From the IMG/VR virus record IMGVR_UViG_3300027969_000073, positions 27,084 through 91,083 of that record: a DNA stretch of 64,000 nucleotides. One strand, given 5' to 3'. Under the pieces are notes generated by a model. That model saw only the letters and a program-made list of their open reading frames with translations. It ran no database searches and had not been told where the DNA came from. The translations under genes and the position numbers were made by a program. This document shows, one piece after another, positions 37,784-47,166 of this stretch. The stretch is from a virus. How positions within the stretch are numbered: the stretch's first letter is position 1; every line of letters begins with the position of its first letter.

Positions 37784-39484
37784 TTAAGCTTCGTTTCTTG
37801 TTTTGATAACTGTAAATGTAAAAGGACCTTCAAGTGCATCATTATTAGCCCATTGATATCCTGAATCTACCATAGTTAAAGTGCTTCCACAAGGATCTCC
37901 TCCTAAATTAGTTGCCCCTAATAATGTGGTATCTCCACCGCCTGCAATCCATGTTTCTACTCTACCATCAAAATGATCGTTGACAATAAGCATTCCTGAA
38001 AAATTATCAATTAATTGTGTGAATTCATCTGGATTACCTCCTCTAATGGTAACTAAATTATCAGAAGTATCATCAATAATACTATTTCCATAATTATCAA
38101 TAGTAATTTCGTGTCCTGCAGTATTAGGCGCAGTATCTAATTCTGTTCCATCAGCAAATTTAACAGCATCTCCTTGAGGAATAACTTCACGATAATAAGA
38201 ATACGCTCCTATAGCATATACAGCTGTTATTGTTATTGTTAATGGGTCTTCTGTAACACCGTCACTAAAAGTTAAAATATCTCCAACAGTGTAATTATTA
38301 CCTGGGTTTAAATATGTAACATCAGGAATTCCATCTGTAATAGTTACATAAACAAAACAACTTTCTCCTGTTCCTCCTGTAGCAATAAGCATTGCTTCTC
38401 CATCTTCATAATCTGAACCTGCATTTTCGATTGACCAAGTGTCAATTCCTCCAGGATTTTCTTCTGAATTATCCCAACTATTAAAATTAATTTTCCAATA
38501 TAAATCAGTAGTTAAATCATGCATTACTAAATTAGTCTCTATATAAGTAAATGCATCTCCATTCATAGCATTATCAAAATCTGTATAAACACGAGATTTT
38601 ACATTTGTTAAATCCTCAAAACCATTATATCCTGCACGGGTATCTGTGTATTGACTATTCCAACGAGTGTTTTTTGGAGATACTCCTTGAACGCCATTTC
38701 CTTCTATTAAAGCATTATATAGAATATTTCCACTATGATTTTTTGCTAAATGCACTCCAGCAGAAATAACATCAACAGTTACGGGAGTATTATAATTAGT
38801 GACATTTGGTTGCTCAAAAAAAACTGAAGGAAAAATTTCATAGCGGTCATAACCAAAACCGTAATCATTTTCATTTCCTATTCCCCAATAAGTAAATTCA
38901 ATTAACCAATAACGAGTTTCTCCTGATTCAGGATATGTAAACTGCATTACAGTTTTTATTCCTACATATTGAGGAGGCACTCTTTCTCCTGTTGAAGGTG
39001 CTTGAATAGCGTTTCTCCAAGTAGTAAATGTTCTATTAGCAATATTTGTTAAAGGCGCCCAATTAGTATTTGTAGCATCTATATATTGAGTATTCCAAGC
39101 AGTATATGCAGGAGCATTGTTACTATATCCTTCATCTAAAGGATAATTAAAAATACCTCCACCACTATTTCCACGAGTAATTTCTAGTAATCCTGGGATA
39201 ATAATATCTCTATTTTCGGGCTCGTCAATGTTAGCTCCACTAACTTTTATAAAACTTACTTTAGGTCCTACTGAATCTTTTTTAAAATCTAAATTAAAAC
39301 CATCTTGAATATTATCTAAAACTTCTTCCATACTTTTTTTTACAAAAGCTTGGTCAGCCATAGCAACTTCTTTACCATATTCGGTTTTATACATCAAGTC
39401 TCCAGTATTGTTGCTTTTGAATAAATCTATTCCTGTAGCAGTTTCGTGCTCTCCGTTTTGACTAAGTTTTTTATTAATATTCAT
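37784..39484 (-). CDS. Multidomain fibre protein with internal duplication (566 aa)
   Basis: The N-terminal 75 residues (DLMYKTEYGKEVAMADQAFV) look like a coiled-coil or baseplate-attachment part. Two homologous beta domains then follow. Around residues 125-215 the chain reads TAWNTQYIDATNTNWAPLTN, and around residues 270-350 it reads TRWNSQYTDTRAGYNGFEDL; both go on with an R-x-x-T segment, a long amphipathic strand pair and a W-rich end. After these comes a G-S-D-Y-E-D-G module and a NNYTVGDILTF module, common in phage fibres. The C-terminal 100 residues are Asp/Gly-rich. It is the largest fibre-block gene, likely the main fibre. Receptor specificity cannot be read. Confidence 0.7.
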   Translation of the reverse strand: MNINKKLSQNGEHETATGIDLFKSNNTGDLMYKTEYGKEVAMADQAFVKKSMEEVLDNIQDGFNLDFKKDSVGPKVSFIKVSGANIDEPENRDIIIPGLLEITRGNSGGGIFNYPLDEGYSNNAPAYTAWNTQYIDATNTNWAPLTNIANRTFTTWRNAIQAPSTGERVPPQYVGIKTVMQFTYPESGETRYWLIEFTYWGIGNENDYGFGYDRYEIFPSVFFEQPNVTNYNTPVTVDVISAGVHLAKNHSGNILYNALIEGNGVQGVSPKNTRWNSQYTDTRAGYNGFEDLTNVKSRVYTDFDNAMNGDAFTYIETNLVMHDLTTDLYWKINFNSWDNSEENPGGIDTWSIENAGSDYEDGEAMLIATGGTGESCFVYVTITDGIPDVTYLNPGNNYTVGDILTFSDGVTEDPLTITITAVYAIGAYSYYREVIPQGDAVKFADGTELDTAPNTAGHEITIDNYGNSIIDDTSDNLVTIRGGNPDEFTQLIDNFSGMLIVNDHFDGRVETWIAGGGDTTLLGATNLGGDPCGSTLTMVDSGYQWANNDALEGPFTFTVIKTRNEA

Positions 39485-39486
39485 GA

Positions 39487-39771
39487 TTATGCGTTTAAAA
39501 GTTTTTTCATTTGATTATATGTCAAGAAGTTGTAATCTGTAGTATCATTAGGAATGTCTCTAACATCATAACAATTTAAGATTTCTAAAGCTCTTCTTTT
39601 ATTTTTTAGCATTTCTAAAGCTTCACAATTAAAAGAACCAAACTGCATGTTAGTTAAATAAGACTGAACACATTGTGCAAATTCACATTGTGTTTGCCAT
39701 ACTAAAGTAATAAAGCATGCAACTTCAGGATTCATATCTTCAGTTATTTCTATAGTAGTAGAACAACTCAT
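39487..39771 (-). CDS. Small helical Cys-containing protein (94 aa)
   Basis: An acidic, helical protein with five cysteines (CSTTIEI, VACFITLVWQTQCEFAQCVQ, FNCEALEML, LNCYDV). No membrane segment is seen, though VACFITLVW is hydrophobic. It is encoded with one shared base with the collagen-like gene (39771) and two bases before the 566-aa fibre gene. Cysteine richness is shared with the neighbouring 177-aa and 277-aa proteins, suggesting that these three form a common, perhaps disulfide- or metal-stabilised assembly. That is inference. Confidence 0.6.
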   Translation of the reverse strand: MSCSTTIEITEDMNPEVACFITLVWQTQCEFAQCVQSYLTNMQFGSFNCEALEMLKNKRRALEILNCYDVRDIPNDTTDYNFLTYNQMKKLLNA

Positions 39772-40304
39772 TATGCTAATATTACAATTCTAACTCTAGT
39801 TTCTGTTACTTCAGGTAATTGTAGATAAATAGTAATTAATCCTGAAGTAGCATTTATTTCAGTGTATGCTCCTGCTACTGAAACATCATAAGAAGGAGTC
39901 ATTTGTATCCATTTAGTTCCTGCAGGATTTTTAAAATAAACTGCAATATGTAAATCGCAATATTCTGGGTCTAAACCTCCTTGAATATATCCTTCAGGAA
40001 TTACTCCTGCTGCAGCTAATTCTAATTGAGTAACAGTAAAACTTTCTCCATCAAAAATAGAATCAACTTCTTTTATAAATTTATAAGCGTTTGTTCCATC
40101 TGTTCCGTCAGTACCGTCTGTACCATCTGCTCCTGGATCACCTGGGTCACCTTGAGGACCTGTTAAATCAGGTGAAATATAAGTTGTACCGTCTGTATAT
40201 AGAAAAGTAAATGTACCGTCTTCATTATCTGTAATAGAAACAATTCCTCTACCATCGCTTCCTTTTAAAAGTGTTAAACCTTTACAATCTTTACATTTAC
40301 ACAT
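39771..40304 (-). CDS. Collagen-like virion fibre protein (177 aa)
   Basis: The N-terminus is cysteine-rich (MCKCKDCKG). A DGRGIVSI strand module of the kind that precedes collagen-like stems follows. A short G-x-y run at about residues 49-70 (GPQGDPGDPGADG and then GTD repeats) comes next, and then a beta-rich globular head. Phage collagen-like segments form trimeric stalks. The Cys cluster could cap or crosslink the trimer or bind a metal. It belongs to the surface-fibre block between the 277-aa Cys-rich protein and the 94-aa protein. Whether it decorates head or tail is not shown. Confidence 0.72.
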   Translation of the reverse strand: MCKCKDCKGLTLLKGSDGRGIVSITDNEDGTFTFLYTDGTTYISPDLTGPQGDPGDPGADGTDGTDGTDGTNAYKFIKEVDSIFDGESFTVTQLELAAAGVIPEGYIQGGLDPEYCDLHIAVYFKNPAGTKWIQMTPSYDVSVAGAYTEINATSGLITIYLQLPEVTETRVRIVILA

Positions 40305-40315
40305 AATACATTATA

Positions 40316-41149
40316 TTAACATCCTCCACAGCCACAACCGCTGCAATCAGATACTGTTTTACAATAAGTTGAAGCTGCTGTTAAAATGTTTTCAGCAGTG
40401 TCGAAATCTCCACAACTAAAAGCTGATTCAATTCCGTAAATAAACATTTCCATTTGGTCAACTTGTTCTTTAAGTTTAATAGTAGAAGGTGAAGAACAAG
40501 CATTAAGAAGTTTCATTACTAAATTATCTTTACAACTACAAAGATTGCATAAGAATAATTGGTGTTGAGTTTCATTTGTATATATGTCTACACCGTCAGT
40601 AACAATGTAAACAATTTCGTAAATTCCATCTGGATTAGACCAAGGTTGGTCTGCTAGAGCAATAAATGGTGCAGGTGTAGGAGCAGTAACATTGCCTGAG
40701 TAAACGTCTACTGTATCATTTTTTAATATGTAAGTACCCATTATAGGAGTACCACTAATTGTGATAGGTCCTACTGTTTGTGAGTAATTTACTACATAAG
40801 TTCCTCCGTTATTATTACCTGTTCCTGTGATTACAGCAATAATCATTGTTCCTGGTAGTATACCAGTTCCTGTAAGCATTTGGCCTACAGCAAAATTACC
40901 TGAAAGGTGAGTTGTATCTGTGAATAAAGTTCCTGAGATTGTTCCTGTGCCTATGGCAGTGACTATAGCTCCTGTTGAAGGAAATACATTTACTGCTGCA
41001 TAAGTAACATCGGCATCTATTGTAGTAATATTAGGACCGCCCCATCCGCCAACGTTAGTAGTTGAAACATATACTCCTGTCAATTCTTCAATTGTAACAG
41101 TATTACATTTGTTGCCTAATGATAAAGATATTTGAGGAATTAAACTCAT
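40316..41149 (-). CDS. Cys-rich structural protein with inserted beta domain (277 aa)
   Basis: The outer parts read NKCNTVTIEELTGVY...NVGGWGGPN at the start and LCNLCSCKDN...CSGCGCGGC at the end, with ten or more cysteines. Between about residues 62 and 134 lies a self-contained G/T-rich module (VLTGTG-like turn with GTGILPGTMIIAV and GGTYVVNYSQ). This module is found as an insertion in unrelated phage surface proteins, and it interrupts what looks like one strand-rich domain. The C-terminal Cys cluster may bind metal or crosslink. It is the first gene of the fibre block after a terminator at 41185-41226. Confidence 0.62.
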   Translation of the reverse strand: MSLIPQISLSLGNKCNTVTIEELTGVYVSTTNVGGWGGPNITTIDADVTYAAVNVFPSTGAIVTAIGTGTISGTLFTDTTHLSGNFAVGQMLTGTGILPGTMIIAVITGTGNNNGGTYVVNYSQTVGPITISGTPIMGTYILKNDTVDVYSGNVTAPTPAPFIALADQPWSNPDGIYEIVYIVTDGVDIYTNETQHQLFLCNLCSCKDNLVMKLLNACSSPSTIKLKEQVDQMEMFIYGIESAFSCGDFDTAENILTAASTYCKTVSDCSGCGCGGC

Positions 41150-41184
41150 AGGAATAAAATTTTATCAAAGATAAGGAAAAATAT

Positions 41185-41226
41185 AGTAGCCCACCACTCG
41201 ACAGCAAAATTTCGTGGCAGGCTACT
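41185..41226 (-). terminator. Intrinsic terminator after the 443-aa gene
   Basis: On the minus strand a hairpin with stem AGTAGCC/GGCTACT encloses a second short pairing (CCAC/GTGG). It is followed by a T-rich stretch (TATATTTTTCC). It lies 14 bases beyond the stop of the 443-aa gene and ahead of the 277-aa gene, so it would limit read-through from the abundant head genes into the fibre block. Confidence 0.72.
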
Positions 41227-41239
41227 GGGGGTTGGAGAA

Positions 41240-42571
41240 TTACGCGTTAAAGTCAGAAGGGGTAAGTCCTAAAGAAGTTACCAATTCTTTTCCTGTATTA
41301 GCTGTTCCAGAAAGACTTCCAGTTGTACTCAAGTTTAAGTACACTAATACATTTCCTTTTGCTCCTGCATTAGTCACAAGACCTTTAATGTCTTCTGTCC
41401 ATGCAATATCCAAAGATGAGTAAGTACAGTTAGCAGCTACATAACCAGCAACACCTGGGATTTTAACTACTTGGTCACGTAATGCAGGTGGAACACCTAA
41501 CATACCGTTTTGTCCTTCGAAACCGTAGTTCATGTACTCATCCATAGCAACTTGTTGCCATACACCGTTACCGTTACGAGCTCCTGTAGTCAATGTAACT
41601 AATACAGTTGAATCAGAGAAAGTTGCAGTAAAACGATTAGCATAGTAATCACGGAAAGAGTTCACGTTAAATGGAGCTTCTTTACCAGTCAAACGGATAC
41701 CAAAGTTTGCAGAAGCTGCATTAGCAGCAGTAATGTATTCTGTTGTACCAGTTCCTGCTGATGGAGCAAAACTTGCTGTTACAGGACGATCTACAGTAAG
41801 GATACCACCGTCTGCTACAGTTACAGTTGTTGCTGTAATTTTATATACAGGGTCAGAGTAGGCTGTTCCTAAACGAATAAAATCTCCTACTACAAACAAG
41901 TAAGGTAATACACCTCCTGTTTCAGTAATAACAATTTGTCTTGAACCTTCTGTTGCTACAATAGTATCAGATGCTCCTAAAGCTTCTGTACCAGCATCGC
42001 TACAAAGTAAATCAAATTTCAAATAACCATTTGCAGGTTCTCTTTTGAAATTTTGATTTCCACTTAATGCTAATAAACAAGCTAATTCTGCTTGGTTACC
42101 TGTTGCATCAGTACGAACTGGACCTGCAAACAAAGACATTGGCTGAGAACGGTTAGCCGCATCATTATCTCTTTTACGAATTTTAATCCAGAAATCTGTG
42201 TTGCTTGCTACAGGCAAAGCACCTGTTGTACCATTGTAACCAATAGTAGTAACTTGCTGAACTGCTGTTTTGTACTTAGCAATTGTTGTTTTAGTACTAC
42301 CTTTAGTAAGTACTGGAGATTTCATCAACGGTTGGTTAGCTCCTTTTCCTTGAACTATCATGAATTGATCACCGTTAGCAAGTGCTGCATACGCAGTGTT
42401 GTCCATTCTACGCAATCCTGCATCCACTAATACTACTGCTCCTGCTTCAATATTAGAAGAAGTTACCACAGTTCCTACTGGGCAAGTTGCATCTAAACCT
42501 GAACCGCCTGATGTTAATTTAGTTACGTCACTCAAAAGGACACTAAATACGTTGTTAGCTTTTCTTAACAT
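41240..42571 (-). CDS. Abundant virion protein candidate, head auxiliary or tail-type (443 aa)
   Basis: This is a Gly/Ala/Thr/Val-rich beta protein with few cysteines. Its codon use has more G and C than surrounding genes, which it shares with the major capsid gene; that suggests high expression. Segments such as LCSDAGTEALGASDTIVATE and YLNLSTTGSLSGTANTG are strand-rich and repetitive. It is followed by a strong terminator, as is the capsid gene. In crAss-like phages an abundant auxiliary capsid protein lies downstream of the connector genes, and this is the best candidate, but I do not recognise the fold. A tail-tube protein is the alternative. Confidence 0.6.
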   Translation of the reverse strand: MLRKANNVFSVLLSDVTKLTSGGSGLDATCPVGTVVTSSNIEAGAVVLVDAGLRRMDNTAYAALANGDQFMIVQGKGANQPLMKSPVLTKGSTKTTIAKYKTAVQQVTTIGYNGTTGALPVASNTDFWIKIRKRDNDAANRSQPMSLFAGPVRTDATGNQAELACLLALSGNQNFKREPANGYLKFDLLCSDAGTEALGASDTIVATEGSRQIVITETGGVLPYLFVVGDFIRLGTAYSDPVYKITATTVTVADGGILTVDRPVTASFAPSAGTGTTEYITAANAASANFGIRLTGKEAPFNVNSFRDYYANRFTATFSDSTVLVTLTTGARNGNGVWQQVAMDEYMNYGFEGQNGMLGVPPALRDQVVKIPGVAGYVAANCTYSSLDIAWTEDIKGLVTNAGAKGNVLVYLNLSTTGSLSGTANTGKELVTSLGLTPSDFNA

Positions 42572-42598
42572 TTCTGTTTGTTTTTAAATTAATAATCT

Positions 42599-43351
42599 TT
42601 ATTCTAAATCTTTAAAGGATTCTCTTATTTGTAATTTTTGTTCTTTTACACGTTCTAACATTAAGTCAGTTGCTATATCAACTATAACAACGTGTGTAGA
42701 GTAATCTAGCTCACAATTAACTTGATTTGCAGGAGTATCTCTATCGACAACTATAGCTGTTGGATTTTTAAGGTATCTCATATAATATGTAGAAACATTA
42801 AAAGTACCATCAGTTATAATTTCATGACGTTTTGCTGTTGCTGGTGATGCAGGGTTAACTCCAGATATTAATCTAGAATATTCTGCTCGCCAAACTCTAG
42901 CGTCGCCATAAGTCTTATAAAAGGGTTTTTTGTATTTACTACTTTGAAATTGTTGAATTTCATTGTAAGCAATAACTCTTATATAAGCCTTTATGAACTC
43001 TTGTGTATTACAGTCTTTTTTATCAATTGTACATTCTTCAAAGACTGTGTACATATGGTCCATCGGTAAATCAAAGAACTTTCCATTAGTATAGATTCCA
43101 ACTTGTGAAGCAGAAACCGTAAGAGCAGGAGCCGTTTTAATTAAGGCTCCTAACCCTTGGTCTCTAATTTCAGTTTCTTGAAAGCCTTTACCCTTTCTAT
43201 TGTTCATCTCATCAATAAACTTTTTGACATAAAAATGGTATGCTTCTGTAAGCACTGAAGAATAATCGAAATCTTCGTACCCCGCTGACGCAAAACTATC
43301 TACTCTATCTAGTTTTTGGTCTAATGCATCTGCCATTTCATTTGCCGTCAT
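42599..43351 (-). CDS. Conserved crAss-like structural protein, ring/adaptor candidate (250 aa)
   Basis: The N-terminal helix (LDQKLDRVDSFASAGYEDFD) and the C-terminal part (NCELDYSTHVVIVDIATDLM followed by LERV) form a pattern I associate with a structural protein family of crAss-like and other large Bacteroidota phages. No catalytic motif. It is co-directional with and 3 bases from the 312-aa gene. In order after the capsid gene such proteins usually build the connector below the portal. The exact ring cannot be named from sequence alone. Confidence 0.62.
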   Translation of the reverse strand: MTANEMADALDQKLDRVDSFASAGYEDFDYSSVLTEAYHFYVKKFIDEMNNRKGKGFQETEIRDQGLGALIKTAPALTVSASQVGIYTNGKFFDLPMDHMYTVFEECTIDKKDCNTQEFIKAYIRVIAYNEIQQFQSSKYKKPFYKTYGDARVWRAEYSRLISGVNPASPATAKRHEIITDGTFNVSTYYMRYLKNPTAIVVDRDTPANQVNCELDYSTHVVIVDIATDLMLERVKEQKLQIRESFKDLE

Positions 43352-43354
43352 AGT

Positions 43355-44293
43355 CTATTTTTTCTGAGCTAACTCAATTTTTGCTTTAATTCTTAATTTA
43401 ACTTCTTGATTGTCAGGATTCAAAAGGTAATTAATTACATCTGTAATTTCTCCTAATTCTGCACCATTATCAAGTGTATATCTTTTTTCTCCTTTACGAA
43501 TGATAGCTCCTGCTTCTACAGCTTCTTGAACAAAAATTCTTTCGTTGTATTGAGGGTGATTTACAATTTCTAAGAAGAATTTTGGATCTTTTTCAACTAC
43601 ACTAAGAACTTCATTTTTCATCCAGTCTTCTGTAGCGCTTACTGGAATAGTTCTTCCAAGAGATTTGATAAAGCCAATAGTAGTTTTCTTACTATTAGTA
43701 ACTTCTGCAAACTTAATATAAGCTTGAGATTTTACACCTGCTTCTTCTAATTTCTTAGTAGTAACTCTGCTTTCGTCTACCATCATAAACTCATAAGTTG
43801 CTTTTAATTTTCTGTCGTCATAAGACGGACAAATAAGCATCTTATTAGATAATAAGATAAGGTATTTTAACATATCTAAAGGCAGATTTAAGTTTAAACT
43901 TGTTCCTTCTTTTGACAAAGCAACACGTCCTCTTTTATCTGTTCTCCAGAAATTTGTATCTTGAGGAGCGTATGGATTTAAGTCCACACCCAACTCTTTT
44001 TCAAAGAACTCTTTTTGAGTCATTCCATTAGGAAAGGACTCCATGTATTTTTGAATCTTAACTCTACGTTGGTCATCTAAAATACTTTTTACTCCACCAC
44101 CAAGGTTTGCATTGTTAAGAGGCACTTGATAACTTCGTTTTGTTTTGTTGTACATGAAAGGGTCTTTCGATCTGTCCTGTCCTGCAACTAATAATGTATT
44201 CCATTTCCCCGATGACTCTACTGGTTTTACTGCTACAATTCTGTCTTGTAGGAATGACCCGTAAGCCACTTTTTCTTTTTCTGCTGTCTCCAT
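43355..44293 (-). CDS. Virion-region hypothetical protein (312 aa)
   Basis: A basic, mixed alpha/beta protein: KVAYGSFLQDRIVAVKPVES at the N-terminus, a DPFMYNKTKRSYQVPL segment, a helical middle (LPLDMLKYLILLSNKMLICP) and a charged helical C-terminus ending IKAKIELAQKK. I do not recognise a named family. It is the first gene after the major capsid terminator, directly before the 250-aa structural protein. Position suggests a minor head or connector component. Confidence 0.6.
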   Translation of the reverse strand: METAEKEKVAYGSFLQDRIVAVKPVESSGKWNTLLVAGQDRSKDPFMYNKTKRSYQVPLNNANLGGGVKSILDDQRRVKIQKYMESFPNGMTQKEFFEKELGVDLNPYAPQDTNFWRTDKRGRVALSKEGTSLNLNLPLDMLKYLILLSNKMLICPSYDDRKLKATYEFMMVDESRVTTKKLEEAGVKSQAYIKFAEVTNSKKTTIGFIKSLGRTIPVSATEDWMKNEVLSVVEKDPKFFLEIVNHPQYNERIFVQEAVEAGAIIRKGEKRYTLDNGAELGEITDVINYLLNPDNQEVKLRIKAKIELAQKK

Positions 44294-44328
44294 TTTTTGC
44301 TGTCTTAATTAATTCTCTTTTAAAAATG

Positions 44329-44357
44329 TCCCCTCGAGGCTTTCAACTCCGAGGGGA
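44329..44357 (-). terminator. Strong intrinsic terminator downstream of the major capsid gene
   Basis: A perfect 8-bp stem TCCCCTCG/CGAGGGGA with a 13-base loop. On the minus strand it is followed by CATTTTTAAAAG. It starts about 18 bases after the capsid stop. A strong terminator right behind the capsid gene fits the need to make much more capsid protein than downstream connector proteins. Confidence 0.85.
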
Positions 44358-44374
44358 TACATTTCTATAATTTA

Positions 44375-45886
44375 CTATCTTTCGATATTCAATTTAAGGT
44401 CTACAACTTTTGTAGGGTCTTCAATCATCATACCACCCCATTTTTGGAAGTGTACGGAATAACCGTCAATTGGTGATGCTACCATTTTAGGTGAACCTTT
44501 TCCTGCAGGAGAGAATGGATCTCTCATACCTGGGATATAAGCCCAATTGTAATCAGGAACTCCTTTTGGTTTAACACGGTAGATACCTGCGTTATCTCCA
44601 TAATCCAAAGCAAGGATACGGTGAGATTCTACGATACCTTTTCCATCTGGGTGACGTTGTGGGAAGTACACATCATCATCAAAGAAATCAACGATTTCAA
44701 CTTTGATAACAACACCATTGTACCATTCGTAAACGTTCCATTGTGGTTCCATTAAACCTTTAGTGTTTGTACCACCTAAGTTTCCTGCATCTGTATTAGA
44801 CATTAAGAATTTGTCAGAGATTACAGTGAATTTACCTGTTCCAGATTTAGCATTGATTTGTTTCGAAATTTCGATTGCACCAAATTCTCCCGTTAACAAG
44901 TGAATAACACGTTTTCCTCTTTCAATTTTCCCAACACCCATATCTAACAACAATTCTAAATGCCAATCAAGGTCATAAGTATTGTAGTAGTGAACGTTTG
45001 ATGGAGCGATTTGCTCGAAGAAACCTGAACCTGATTCGATAGCATATTTTGTCTTATCGTCTTTGTTCAAGTATTTGTGGTCAGCTGTCCAGTTTTTCTT
45101 ACCGTACATCAACATACGAGCAAACATTTCCTCACATTGGTGGTGTGCTACCAAATCTTGGTAGTTAATCCAAATAGACTCTTGTTGTCCTTTGTAGTTA
45201 AATCCAAACTCTAATGGTTCGTTTTTACCTTTGTTGATTGTGTTACCCGCAACTTCGTATTCCATACGTAAAGTAGCAGGACGGTTTTCCATTCTCCAAG
45301 GAGAAGTGAAATACGGTTTAGAACCTTCATAAGATAACGTTGAAGGAGCTAAAGAATAGAATTTAGACCAACGGCTTCCAATTATTAATTCTTCAGAAGG
45401 GACAGACATTGTAGGATTGTCAGTTACTAATTCAACTTCGAATTTGTAACGAGAACCTGCGTCCATTGCTTTTTTCACTAATAAGTGATAATCATCTACC
45501 TCTCCACGAATAACGTTTGTTGGTTCAAACAATGGTTCGTCGAAAATCATGTAGAAACGCTCACCGTTAGCTCCTATGTTTGCTGGGAAAGTACCTGCAG
45601 AAATAGTAAGACCGTTGATTGTTTCAGCATCTACTAAAGGAAGATTTTTATCGTGTTGTCCTTGCAACATCCAGTTATAAAATCCGTTTTCTTGTTCCAC
45701 TTCTTTAACAGGGAAACGATCTACGAATTCACGTAATTTACCTTGTAAATTAGTTTTGTAAATCTGGCGAATTACATTACTAATTAATTCAGGCTTTTGT
45801 TGATACAAAGCGTGGAAGTGGTTGTCTGTAACCAAACCATTGTAATCTACTGCTTCATACTTTTGTAATGGAAGTAATTGAGCCAT
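44375..45886 (-). CDS. Major capsid protein, crAss-like
   Basis: This 503-aa protein should form the icosahedral shell (HK97 fold in this phage order). Support: its place after portal and scaffold-like genes; a C-terminal pattern ASPIDGYSVHFQKWGGMMI followed by EDPT that I associate with crAss-like capsid proteins (S-P-x-D-G-Y, H-x-x-x-W-G-G, DPT); an N-terminal arm rich in Q/Y (LLPLQKYEAVDYNGLV); and codon use richer in G and C than neighbours, as expected for the most abundant protein. No prohead cleavage site is obvious. A strong terminator follows. The start at 45886 is preceded by an A-rich leader as in other genes here. Confidence 0.88.
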   Translation of the reverse strand: MAQLLPLQKYEAVDYNGLVTDNHFHALYQQKPELISNVIRQIYKTNLQGKLREFVDRFPVKEVEQENGFYNWMLQGQHDKNLPLVDAETINGLTISAGTFPANIGANGERFYMIFDEPLFEPTNVIRGEVDDYHLLVKKAMDAGSRYKFEVELVTDNPTMSVPSEELIIGSRWSKFYSLAPSTLSYEGSKPYFTSPWRMENRPATLRMEYEVAGNTINKGKNEPLEFGFNYKGQQESIWINYQDLVAHHQCEEMFARMLMYGKKNWTADHKYLNKDDKTKYAIESGSGFFEQIAPSNVHYYNTYDLDWHLELLLDMGVGKIERGKRVIHLLTGEFGAIEISKQINAKSGTGKFTVISDKFLMSNTDAGNLGGTNTKGLMEPQWNVYEWYNGVVIKVEIVDFFDDDVYFPQRHPDGKGIVESHRILALDYGDNAGIYRVKPKGVPDYNWAYIPGMRDPFSPAGKGSPKMVASPIDGYSVHFQKWGGMMIEDPTKVVDLKLNIER

Positions 45887-45914
45887 TTTGTTTTTTTATT
45901 AATTGTTAAACGAA

Positions 45915-47090
45915 TTATTTTCTAGCTTTCGTTGCCTGTTCTAGCAATGAAAGAATGTTATCTGTTTTTGGAGAAGTTTCTATGGATGTGTTACGTCCTA
46001 CTCCTCTTTGTTCTTCTGCAGAAATCACTTTGTCTAACTCTGTGATTGCTGCTGTCTTAGCAACTGCTTTTATTTTAGAAATGTCAGGTCTGAACTTTCC
46101 TTCCTTTGTAATATTAAATAATCCTAGAGTATCGTAGTAGTTAATTAACATCTCGAACTCAGATGGATTTTTCATCTGCTTGTACATAAGGCTGTTAAAT
46201 TCTCTACCACTTTTAGGGTCTTTATAAACAGGCTCAATAATATTGTTTTTTAATTTATCCTTTGAAATTTTATTAAGGTTTAATCCATCAATAAAACTAT
46301 CTCTAGAATCAATATCATTAAGCAATGATTCAAAAGCTTTTGTTTGTTCTTCTTGAGCTTTTGTATTCATTTCTTGCTTAGCTGTTCTGCTTTGTTCTAC
46401 AATAGCTGCTGACTGAGCTTTTAATTTAGGAACTGCTTCAAAAGCTTTTTGTTCTAACTTTCCTACTGCATCTGCATCTTCTACGGACTCCATTGCTTCT
46501 TGGTCACTAAAGTTTTTAGACTTTAAATGCTCAAAATACAATTGTTTTTGGAGCGTAGTATCTGCTGATATAGCATCAGTTGTAAGATTGTCAAAGAACT
46601 CTAGTCGTTGAGCCATTATAATTGCTTGGTCAGTTTGGTCAAAAGCATCTTCAATTTCTAAGAATCTTTTCTTATCACTTGGTAAACTTTTTTTCCAATC
46701 TTGCTGTTTAGCATCTACTCCTTGCTCAATGGTTTTATTTAACAACTCTTTAATAGTATCTAAGTTTCCTGGAAGTTCATCTAAGTTGTCAGCTTCTGAC
46801 GCGGTGATGATTCCTCCTAAAACTAGTTCTTTTAAAAGAGCTTTATAAACTACTTCATTGTTACCTTTCTGTCCCTCGTTAGGAACAGATTTTTTTTCTG
46901 TTGGAACTTCTTTATTCTCAGGTACATCATCTCCTACTTCTGCACGTACTGGTTCTAAAGTAAACTCCTCTTTTTCTTCAGTCTTAGGAGCTTCAGGAGT
47001 ATCCTTGTTCTCAATAGTCTGATTTAGTTCTTGGGGTGTCATAATTTGTAGACCTTCCCATAATTCATCTGAACTCATATTTGCTGTCAT
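45915..47090 (-). CDS. Scaffold-like protein (391 aa)
   Basis: The protein is acidic and mostly helical. The N-terminal 75 residues are a low-complexity E/K/P/T tail, a long coiled coil spans about residues 150-270 (KLEQKAFEAVPKLKAQSAAI and following), and the C-terminal end is basic. No enzyme motif. It lies between the portal and capsid genes, the usual scaffold position, and its composition matches scaffold proteins. It would direct capsid assembly and then leave or be degraded. A head-maturation protease is not evident. The 76-base AT-rich gap upstream could hold a promoter, but I see no clear TAnnTTTG element. Confidence 0.7.
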   Translation of the reverse strand: MTANMSSDELWEGLQIMTPQELNQTIENKDTPEAPKTEEKEEFTLEPVRAEVGDDVPENKEVPTEKKSVPNEGQKGNNEVVYKALLKELVLGGIITASEADNLDELPGNLDTIKELLNKTIEQGVDAKQQDWKKSLPSDKKRFLEIEDAFDQTDQAIIMAQRLEFFDNLTTDAISADTTLQKQLYFEHLKSKNFSDQEAMESVEDADAVGKLEQKAFEAVPKLKAQSAAIVEQSRTAKQEMNTKAQEEQTKAFESLLNDIDSRDSFIDGLNLNKISKDKLKNNIIEPVYKDPKSGREFNSLMYKQMKNPSEFEMLINYYDTLGLFNITKEGKFRPDISKIKAVAKTAAITELDKVISAEEQRGVGRNTSIETSPKTDNILSLLEQATKARK

Positions 47091-47166
47091 TAATTAGTTA
47101 CAATATTAAAATTATTTTTATACATAGAATCTATAAATTTTATAATTCTACTATAATCCTATAGCT

